Below, one piece after another: positions 1-5,246 of a stretch of DNA of 5,246 nucleotides. This stretch comes from Candidatus Dadabacteria bacterium (GTDB lineage: Bacteria; Desulfobacterota_D; UBA1144; Nemesobacterales; UBA2774). Each line of letters begins with the position of its first letter. The stretch's first letter is position 1. The notes under the pieces are model-generated. The model was not told where the DNA came from. It searched no databases and saw only the letters and a list, made by a program, of their open reading frames with translations. The DNA lies in NCBI GenBank assembly GCA_020027805.1, contig JAHKKQ010000150.1, positions 1-5,246 of the forward strand, given 5' to 3'. A program made the position numbers and the translations under genes.

Positions 1-483
1 AACCTTGGCCGCATAAGCCCCGAGAAACATGTCGGGGAGGAATAGAATCTCCTTATCCTCGGGTACGGCGCTCACGACCTTGACCGCGTTTGAGGACGTG
101 CAGCAGTAATCGCTCTCGGCCTTTACCTCGGCCGTCGTATTTACATACGAGACCACCACGGCGCCGGGGTGCTCCTTTTTCCAATCCCTCAACTGGCCGG
201 CATCGATCGTATCGGCGAGCGAGCAGCCGGCGCCGAGATCGGGCAGGAGCACTTTCTTCTTCGGGGAGATGATGGAGGCGGTTTCAGCCATAAAATGCAC
301 GCCGCAAAATACAATGATATCCGCTTCCGTTTTCGCTGCCATCTGCGAAAGCGCGAGCGAATCGGCCGTAAAATCAGCCGCGTCCTGCACCTCGGGCAAC
401 TGGTAATTATGCGCGAGAATAACGGCGTTTTTTTCTTCTTTAAGCCTTTTTATCTCGTCATATATGTGAGAATAGTCTTCCAT
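1..483 (-). CDS. nadA: Quinolinate synthase NadA, 3' end cut by window edge
   Basis: NadA condenses iminoaspartate (from NadB) with dihydroxyacetone phosphate to give quinolinate, using an oxygen-sensitive 4Fe-4S cluster in the cytoplasm. The first 161 codons are present; the family is usually about 300-350 residues, so roughly half is missing beyond position 1. I translated this frame by hand. Visible motifs are VILAHNYQ (residues 21-28), ADSL (40-43), FMAE (64-67), PDLGAGCSLAD (81-91), SYVNTTAEVKAESD (112-125), CTSSNAV (128-134) and PDMFLG (150-155). Set against Thermotoga maritima NadA as I recall it, with a constant offset of six, H25, Y27, D41, S42, Y113, N115 and S130 match its substrate-site residues. 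C87 matches the first of the three cluster cysteines; the other two lie outside the window. The ATG at 483-481 is chosen because the short N-terminus before the HNYQ motif fits this NadA type and a GAGGA lies just upstream. The gene follows nadC by 36 bases and is the third nad gene of the operon. Confidence 0.96.
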   Translation of the reverse strand, partial: MEDYSHIYDEIKRLKEEKNAVILAHNYQLPEVQDAADFTADSLALSQMAAKTEADIIVFCGVHFMAETASIISPKKKVLLPDLGAGCSLADTIDAGQLRDWKKEHPGAVVVSYVNTTAEVKAESDYCCTSSNAVKVVSAVPEDKEILFLPDMFLGAYAAKV

Positions 484-487
484 TCAT

Positions 488-492
488 TCCTC
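488..492 (-). promoter_or_regulatory. Ribosome binding site of nadA
   Basis: The minus strand reads GAGGA here, four bases before the ATG at 483-481. The spacing is short but usable. A second ATG at 487-485 lies four bases upstream in a different frame that does not give NadA, so the site and the frame together fix the start at 483. Confidence 0.6.
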
Positions 493-518
493 AACTTACT
501 AACATCATTAATAAAATT

Positions 519-547
519 ATTATACCACATAGAGCCCTATATCTAAA
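519..547 (-). promoter_or_regulatory. Candidate internal sigma70-type promoter for nadA
   Basis: On the minus strand, 524-519 reads TATAAT, a perfect -10 hexamer, directly preceded by TGG (527-525), which makes an extended -10 (TGnTATAAT). Seventeen bases upstream, 547-542 reads TTTAGA, matching four of six bases of the TTGACA -35 consensus. The -10 overlaps the nadC stop codon (522-520). Transcription would start near 512, leaving a leader of about 30 bases that contains the nadA ribosome binding site. This would allow nadA to be expressed apart from the upstream genes. The spacer is AT-rich, which raises the chance of a coincidental match, and no experimental support is visible. Confidence 0.45.
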
Positions 548-1365
548 GCCGGGGCCGAGTGGGTAAGGGCCCCGACCGATATAAAATCCACCCCTGTTTC
601 AGCGACTTCCCTCACATTTTTGATATTGATGCCGCCCGAGGCCTCTACGAGCGCATTTCTATCTATGAGACGCACCGCTTTCCTAATCTGCTCGGGGCTC
701 ATGTTGTCGAGCATTATGATATCGGCCCCGGCTATGAGCGCCTCCTTCACCTGCTCGAGGCCGGACGTCTCGACCTCTATCTTGTATTTCTGCCTGTACT
801 TCTTGCGTATGACTGCGACTGCTTCCGCTACACCGCCCGCAATCCCGATATGATTATCCTTTATCAGGACCCCGTCGAAGAGCCCGAAGCGGTGGTTATA
901 CCCCCCGCCCACGGAAACCGCGTATTTATCCAGTATGCGGAGTCCCGGAGCCGTCTTCCGCGTGTCGAGAATCTTCACCGGCAGCCCCTCGACCGCCTTG
1001 ACGTATTTAGACGCAAGGGTCGCTATACCGGAGAGCCTCTGAAGGATGTTGAGGGCGAGGCGTTCGCCCGAGAGGAGCGCCCTCGTGCCCCCGTTGATCT
1101 CGGAAATGATATCGCCCGGCTTTATATTCTCACCGTCGCCGATATTGTCGACGCACACCACGGTCGGGTCGAGTTTCTGAAAGACACGCTTCGCAATAGG
1201 GAGGCCCGCTATCATGCCCTTTGCCTTGGCGCGAATGACCGCCTTGCTGTCCTCCTTCTCCGTGGCGAGCGGGTTCGTGGTGATGTCGCCGTCGCCCAGG
1301 TCTTCCCTGAGGGAGTATTCTATGATGCGGTCCACGCGGTTAAAATCGAGCTCTATTTTTTTCAT
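520..1365 (-). CDS. nadC: Nicotinate-nucleotide pyrophosphorylase (carboxylating), quinolinate phosphoribosyltransferase
   Basis: NadC converts quinolinate and PRPP to nicotinate mononucleotide, CO2 and pyrophosphate, the step where the de novo route joins the shared NAD pathway. At 281 residues it has the usual full length. The N-terminal domain carries REDLGDGDITT (20-30) and LSGERLALNILQRLSGIAT (98-116). The C-terminal barrel carries DTRKTAPGLR (134-143), GGYNHR (154-159), DGVLIKDNH (164-172), EVE (197-199), MLDN (218-221), EASGGI (241-246) and SVGALTHSAPALDI (263-276). These cover the basic quinolinate/PRPP-binding residues and the acidic metal-binding residues of the type II phosphoribosyltransferase fold. 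The ATG at 1365 is the only reasonable start, because an in-frame TAA lies one codon upstream (1371-1369) and the next Met is residue 51, past conserved sequence. No clear Shine-Dalgarno precedes it, unlike nadB and nadA. It lies 50 bases after nadB and 36 bases before nadA. Confidence 0.98.
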   Translation of the reverse strand: MKKIELDFNRVDRIIEYSLREDLGDGDITTNPLATEKEDSKAVIRAKAKGMIAGLPIAKRVFQKLDPTVVCVDNIGDGENIKPGDIISEINGGTRALLSGERLALNILQRLSGIATLASKYVKAVEGLPVKILDTRKTAPGLRILDKYAVSVGGGYNHRFGLFDGVLIKDNHIGIAGGVAEAVAVIRKKYRQKYKIEVETSGLEQVKEALIAGADIIMLDNMSPEQIRKAVRLIDRNALVEASGGINIKNVREVAETGVDFISVGALTHSAPALDIGLYVV

Positions 1366-1380
1366 ACGTTAAACGGTCAC

Positions 1381-1394
1381 GCCGAATAATCGGC
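1381..1394. other. Small inverted repeat in the nadB-nadC spacer
   Basis: The arms gccga (1381-1385) and tcggc (1390-1394) are perfectly complementary around a four-base loop, ataa. In the transcript the hairpin would sit between the nadB stop and the nadC ATG, ending 15 bases before that ATG. Neither side is followed by a T-run, so it does not look like an intrinsic terminator. A five-base-pair stem could be chance, or could affect ribosome loading or mRNA stability. Confidence 0.3.
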
Positions 1395-1415
1395 CCCGCT
1401 CTAATAATATACCTT

Positions 1416-3017
1416 TCATACGGGCAGAGCGGCAGGCTCCTCGCCCTTTTTCAGAATAATGTGCTTCCGCCACCCGGGATCCTCTTCGGGGAAGTCCTCT
1501 CTTATGTGCACGCCCCTCGATTCCTCCCTCAAGAGGGAAAACCGGGTGATGATGGCGGAGACATCGAGAACCATCTTTAGCTTTAATCTATGATAACCTG
1601 AAAGTCTCTCCAAAGAAGAAGCCATGTCAGCAAGCTCCGCCAGGGCTTCCTCCAGGCTCTCCCTGCTCCTCACTATCCCGACGCGTCTGTTCATTATGCG
1701 GGAGGCTTCAGCCTTGAATTCCCTGAACAATTCTTCCTGGGATTCCGATGATTGAAAGAGGGAGGAGTCGACTTCGGCAACGGGCACGCGGTACCGGACC
1801 TCGGGGGTGTCGATAGCCCCGTCGACCGCGCGCCTGGCGAAGACCACGCACTCGAGGAGGGAATTGCTCGCGAGCCTGTTTGCGCCGTGTACGCCGGTGC
1901 ACGCGACCTCGCCGCATGCGAAGAGACCTTTAATGTTCGTCTCACCCGAAAGGCCGGTCCTCACCCCCCCGATCGTATAGTGAGCTGCGGGAGCGACGGG
2001 GACCAGGCCCCCGGTCATGTCCACACCGTAGGCCAGGCAGGCCCGGTAGATATTCGAAAACCGGGTTTTTATATAGGCCGGATCGAGGTGCCTCATGTCC
2101 AGATGGACACAGTCCCTGCCCGACTTTTTCATCTCCATGTATATAGCGCGGGATACGACGTCCCTGGGCGCGAGCTCCCCGAGCTCGCTGTAGTTATGCA
2201 TGAACCGCTTACCCCCGCTGTCGAGAAGGTGCGCCCCCTCTCCGCGCACGGCTTCGGTTATGAGAAAGCTCGCTCCGTTTTCATTATAAAAAGCCGTCGG
2301 GTGGAACTGTACGAACTCCATATCCGCTATCTCCGCCCCGGCATAGTATGCAAGCGCGATGCCCTCGCCGGTGGCGCCCTCGGGGTTAGTCGTCCTCTCG
2401 TATAGCGCCGAGGCCCCTCCTGTCGCGAGTATGGTGGACTTCGATACAAACGCAACGGGGCTGAGGTTACCGTCGGCGGCGAGCGCTCCGGAGCACGCGG
2501 TCCCGTCCGAGAAGAATCCGATTACACCCGTGCTTTCGAACTTTGTTATCGATTTATTGTTCTCGACCGCGGCGATCAGGAACTTGACCATCTCCCTCCC
2601 CGTGGAGCTGCCCCCCGCGTGGAGCACCCGTCTCTTCGTATGCCCGCCCTCAAGCCCGAGCTCGAGGCCTTTCTCCCCGGTATCGAACTTCATTCCTAGC
2701 CTGATGAGATCGGCCACACGCTCCTTCCCCTCGTTGACCAGGACCGTAACGGCTTCGGTATCGTTGAGTCCTCTCCCCGCCCTGAGCGTGTCTTCTATGT
2801 GGAACCATGTCGAGTCGTCCGGATCAACGACGGCCGCTATACCCCCTTGCGCCCAGTAGGAATTGCTCTCCTCGACCGTCGATTTCGTGAGGATGGTGAC
2901 GCTTCCGAACCCTGAGGCGTAAAGTGCCGCATAGAGTCCCGCCAGACCGCTTCCGATTATGAGAAAATCAGAATGTATTTCCCTGATGTCCGAAGCGCTT
3001 GCTCGAGATTTGCTCAT
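1416..3017 (-). CDS. nadB: L-aspartate oxidase
   Basis: NadB is a cytoplasmic FAD enzyme that oxidises L-aspartate to iminoaspartate, which NadA uses at once; electrons pass to oxygen or fumarate. At 533 residues it is full length for the family. The FAD-binding region shows GSGLAGLYAA (22-31), SNSYWAQGG (51-59), HAGGSSTGREM (133-143) and LATGG (197-201). The capping and catalytic part shows FHPTAF (238-243), EAVRGEGAHL (255-264), APRDVVSRA (283-291), HYTIGG (346-351) and GANRLASNSLLE (378-389). H239, R285, H346 and R381 match, with a constant offset of five, the E. coli NadB active-site residues I recall (H244, R290, H351, R386). The EGGH motif (123-126) is the region that separates aspartate oxidases from fumarate reductase and succinate dehydrogenase flavoproteins. 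The C-terminal helical domain is present (about 415-510) and ends with the ESRG-H-R-DFP motif (about residues 498-508). The start is the ATG at 3017, with AAGGG six bases upstream. The gene follows glnD by 42 bases. Confidence 0.98.
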   Translation of the reverse strand: MSKSRASASDIREIHSDFLIIGSGLAGLYAALYASGFGSVTILTKSTVEESNSYWAQGGIAAVVDPDDSTWFHIEDTLRAGRGLNDTEAVTVLVNEGKERVADLIRLGMKFDTGEKGLELGLEGGHTKRRVLHAGGSSTGREMVKFLIAAVENNKSITKFESTGVIGFFSDGTACSGALAADGNLSPVAFVSKSTILATGGASALYERTTNPEGATGEGIALAYYAGAEIADMEFVQFHPTAFYNENGASFLITEAVRGEGAHLLDSGGKRFMHNYSELGELAPRDVVSRAIYMEMKKSGRDCVHLDMRHLDPAYIKTRFSNIYRACLAYGVDMTGGLVPVAPAAHYTIGGVRTGLSGETNIKGLFACGEVACTGVHGANRLASNSLLECVVFARRAVDGAIDTPEVRYRVPVAEVDSSLFQSSESQEELFREFKAEASRIMNRRVGIVRSRESLEEALAELADMASSLERLSGYHRLKLKMVLDVSAIITRFSLLREESRGVHIREDFPEEDPGWRKHIILKKGEEPAALPV

Positions 3018-3023
3018 ATTCGA

Positions 3024-3028
3024 CCCTT
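3024..3028 (-). promoter_or_regulatory. Ribosome binding site of nadB
   Basis: The minus strand reads AAGGG, six bases before the nadB ATG at 3017-3015. This spacing supports the chosen start, which places the dinucleotide-binding GSGLAG motif at residue 22, as is usual for NadB. Confidence 0.6.
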
Positions 3029-3059
3029 ATGTCTTCTGAACTGATATATGAATAGGACG

Positions 3060-5246
3060 TTACCCGGAAGTTATCGATTCCAGTAATGCGGTTTTTATCT
3101 CTTCAATCTTGTCCGGGTCGGTAGTTTTTTTACGGTTCATATCGACGACGTAAAAAGCGTCGACCACCTGATCGACCTTCGTTGAAATCTTCGCATATTC
3201 GATCGAGAGACCGAGATTCTTTATTGTCTTCGTGATATCGTAGAGCAGTCCCGCCCTGTCGTACGTGATTACGTCGATCACGGTAGCGGCGTCCGAAGAT
3301 TCGTTGTCAATCATGATTCTCGTCGGGTACTGGGGTATCGCCTTGCTGTAAAGGGACCTTTCCTGCCTCCTCCTCGCGACGAGATTCTCAACGTCCGTCT
3401 TTCCCGTGAGCACCTGGTTCAGATTATCCTTCAGCTTTTCCCACACCTCTTCCCCTTCTTTCACAGACTGGCCGAGCTTGTTCACGTAGAAGACGTCGAG
3501 GATCCTGCCGTCCTTCCTCGTCGTGATACGCGCTCCGAGGACGTTCAGACCCGATGCCCTCACGACACCGCAGAGCTTGGAGAATATCCCGGGTTCATCG
3601 AAACCCCAGAAAGTAAATTCGTTATACTCCTCGTGCGGATAAAAAAGCACGTCCATGCCCACGGCGTCTTTGGATTTCTCGATGAGGCCCAGATGGTAGG
3701 CGATCTTTCTCGGCGAGAATCCGAGGAAATAGGATTCGGGCATGGTCTCGAGTATAGCCGCGACGTTCTTCCTGGAGACCCTGCTGCCGAGTATCCCCAT
3801 GACTTCGTCTATCACCCTCTTCTGCCTCGCGTGCGGGTTTTCCGCTTTGAAGCTTCCCCTCTCGAGGACTTTGGCTGTCCTTATGAAAATCTCCTTCAGG
3901 AGCATCCCTTTCCAATTCGTCCACACGTCCGGACCGACCGACTTTATATCCGCGAACGTCAGCAGATACAGGAGCGAAAGGGTCTCGAGTGTCTTGACGG
4001 CCTTGGCAAACCTCACTATGAGGCTGTAATCGTGTATGTCCCTTCTCTGCGAGAAATGGGACATCAACAGATGGTTTTTAACCAGGAATTCGAGCTGCTG
4101 AGTCTCGGTAGAATTAAGCCCCAGCCTCTCCGCGATCCTCGGGATCATCGCCGCCCCTTTATCCGCGTGATCCTTTCCTTCCCCCTTGCCCATATCGTGA
4201 AAGAGGCACGCGAGATAGAGCACGTGCCTGCTGACGAGGGATTCGGCTGTCTTTGTCAGGAGCGGGTGCTCTTTTTCGTATTTATAGTTGAGGAGGTTCT
4301 CTATCTCCCTCACCATGAATATGGAATGGACGTCTACCGTGTAAACGTGGTAAGCGTCGTGCTGAACCATGCAGACTATCTTTCCGAACTCCGGGATATA
4401 ACGACCCAGAAAACGGAGCCGGTTCATCTCGAAGAGGATGTCGGCGACGTTCTTCCCCTTCTTGAGAAGCCTGAGGAACGAAGCGTTGAGCTCGGGGTTC
4501 GACCTGACGCTCTCGTCCATACTCGTGACGCTCACGTTTTCCCTTATGAGGTCGAGCAGGTAATTGCTCATCCTCGCCTGATACTTGTCGGAGTATTCGA
4601 AGGCCCGCATCAGGTTTGCGGGGTTATCCCTGAAGATATTGATATTGGAGGCTGACAGCATTCCGCCCTGTATGATAAAGCCGTTGTCGAGGGGCACCGT
4701 TTTTGCGCTCCTGACGCCGGACTTATGTCCCATGATACATTTTTCTATGAGTCTCTTCGACTGCTCCCTCAGCTCGTTCCCGCGAAGATAATAGATCCTC
4801 ATGAACCTCTCGACGGCAGGGAGCTCGCCGTCCTTGAAGCCGAGAAACCTGGCGACTTTTTCCTGAAATTCAAAGCCGAGTCTGTCCTCTCTCCTGCCGG
4901 CGAGGTAATGAAGCTCCGACCTGACCAGAAGGAGGAAATTCAGGCTCTTTTCGAATATCCTGATTTCGTTCTCCATAAGTATCCCCTTTGGGAGGAGGTC
5001 GGAAAAGTATTTGACCTTAAACTTGACCTGGGCGATCCAGAGGGCGTAATGGATATCCCGGAGACCGCCCTCGCCTTCCTTTACGTTGGGTTCGAGGAGG
5101 TATACCGACCTGCCGAACTTGTTTATCCTCTGCTCGTTCTCCCTGATCTTGCTCTGGATGAACTTATGCGAGAAGGCGGGGAGGAGCTGGTAGTAGATTT
5201 TTTTTTCCAGGTCGGCGTAGAGCTGTTCGCCGCCGCATACGAACCT
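3060..5246 (-). CDS. glnD: PII uridylyltransferase / uridylyl-removing enzyme GlnD, 5' end cut by window edge
   Basis: GlnD senses glutamine and adds or removes UMP on PII proteins (GlnB/GlnK), which steer glutamine synthetase and nitrogen regulation. The frame is open to the right edge, giving 728 visible residues. The ATG at 4976 is internal: the 90 codons upstream of it, which I translated by hand, continue the GlnD match. They include LEPNVKEGEGGLRDIHYALW (51-70), the signature after the nucleotidyltransferase core. About 130-170 N-terminal residues, with the catalytic GxS...DxD motif, lie outside the window. Numbered from the edge, the HD hydrolase domain spans about 295-440, with H300 and H307 (YHVYTVDVH), H350-D351 (FHDMGKG), H360, H392 and H397 (NHLLMSHFSQRRD) and D433 (FADI), all as in E. 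coli GlnD. It carries the uridylyl-removing activity. Two ACT domains follow, at about 541-595 (FTFWGFDEPGIFSKL start) and 654-715 (TVIDVITYDRAGLLYDI start); these bind glutamine. It is the most upstream gene seen, ahead of nadB. Confidence 0.97.
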   Translation of the reverse strand, partial: RFVCGGEQLYADLEKKIYYQLLPAFSHKFIQSKIRENEQRINKFGRSVYLLEPNVKEGEGGLRDIHYALWIAQVKFKVKYFSDLLPKGILMENEIRIFEKSLNFLLLVRSELHYLAGRREDRLGFEFQEKVARFLGFKDGELPAVERFMRIYYLRGNELREQSKRLIEKCIMGHKSGVRSAKTVPLDNGFIIQGGMLSASNINIFRDNPANLMRAFEYSDKYQARMSNYLLDLIRENVSVTSMDESVRSNPELNASFLRLLKKGKNVADILFEMNRLRFLGRYIPEFGKIVCMVQHDAYHVYTVDVHSIFMVREIENLLNYKYEKEHPLLTKTAESLVSRHVLYLACLFHDMGKGEGKDHADKGAAMIPRIAERLGLNSTETQQLEFLVKNHLLMSHFSQRRDIHDYSLIVRFAKAVKTLETLSLLYLLTFADIKSVGPDVWTNWKGMLLKEIFIRTAKVLERGSFKAENPHARQKRVIDEVMGILGSRVSRKNVAAILETMPESYFLGFSPRKIAYHLGLIEKSKDAVGMDVLFYPHEEYNEFTFWGFDEPGIFSKLCGVVRASGLNVLGARITTRKDGRILDVFYVNKLGQSVKEGEEVWEKLKDNLNQVLTGKTDVENLVARRRQERSLYSKAIPQYPTRIMIDNESSDAATVIDVITYDRAGLLYDITKTIKNLGLSIEYAKISTKVDQVVDAFYVVDMNRKKTTDPDKIEEIKTALLESITSG

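Noticed and set aside
169..546. A 125-codon open frame on the plus strand
   Set aside because: It is antisense to the start of nadA and the nadC-nadA spacer. The nadA frame has all expected motifs, while this one has none.
559..1389. A 276-codon open frame on the plus strand antisense to nadC
   Set aside because: nadC is intact and well matched throughout. The antisense product shows no recognisable motif and is explained by the base composition of the nadC codons.
1406..1411. A TATATT -10-like hexamer on the minus strand just after nadB
   Set aside because: It matches five of six bases, but the sequence 17 bases upstream (TGCCGC) does not resemble a -35, and there is no TGn extension. The AT-rich spacer makes such matches common.
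1752..2405. A 217-codon open frame on the plus strand inside nadB
   Set aside because: It is antisense to the conserved catalytic region of nadB and has no family resemblance.
3018..3059. Possible promoter or terminator between glnD and nadB
   Set aside because: I found only a weak TATATC hexamer and no stem followed by a T-run. Nothing here argues against read-through from glnD.
3633..4655. A 340-codon open frame on the plus strand
   Set aside because: It lies wholly antisense to glnD, whose HD and ACT motifs are intact in this region. The translation resembles no family I know and has no plausible ribosome binding context. It is a shadow of codon bias.
4974..4976. ATG at 4976-4974 as the start of glnD
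   Set aside because: The same frame stays open to the right edge for 90 more codons, and these encode conserved GlnD sequence including the EPNVKEGEGGLRDIH signature. The ATG is therefore an internal methionine, not a start or a sign of a truncated gene.

Overview
The window carries four genes in a row, all on the minus strand. In transcription order (high to low coordinate) they are glnD (5' end cut by the right edge), nadB, nadC and nadA (3' end cut by the left edge). The gaps between them are only 42, 50 and 36 bases, and I see no convincing terminator in any gap, so this looks like one operon. Nothing on the plus strand looks like a real gene; the long plus-strand frames lie antisense to the four conserved genes.

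nadB, nadC and nadA together make the complete bacterial de novo route from L-aspartate to nicotinate mononucleotide. L-aspartate oxidase (NadB) makes iminoaspartate. Quinolinate synthase (NadA, a 4Fe-4S enzyme) condenses it with dihydroxyacetone phosphate. Quinolinate phosphoribosyltransferase (NadC) then forms NaMN. The first gene, glnD, encodes the bifunctional uridylyltransferase/uridylyl-removing enzyme that modifies PII proteins in response to glutamine. The layout therefore puts a nitrogen-status sensor directly ahead of an NAD synthesis block that consumes aspartate.

Region by region: 1-483 is nadA (first 161 codons); 484-519 is an AT-rich spacer with the nadA ribosome binding site; 519-547, at the end of nadC, holds a good extended -10 promoter candidate; 520-1365 is nadC; 1366-1415 is a spacer with a small hairpin and no clear Shine-Dalgarno for nadC; 1416-3017 is nadB; 3018-3059 is a spacer with an AAGGG ribosome binding site; 3060-5246 is glnD, open to the window edge. 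No stretch over 300 bases lacks a gene.

The window suggests a bacterium with moderately GC-rich DNA. A full GlnD with HD and two ACT domains, plus NadB rather than an aspartate dehydrogenase, fits Proteobacteria-like or Desulfobacterota-like Gram-negatives, but I cannot place it further. All four genes are core metabolism with intact motifs. I found no mobile element, CRISPR array, RNA gene or undescribed system; the points worth a second look are the gene order and the internal promoter.
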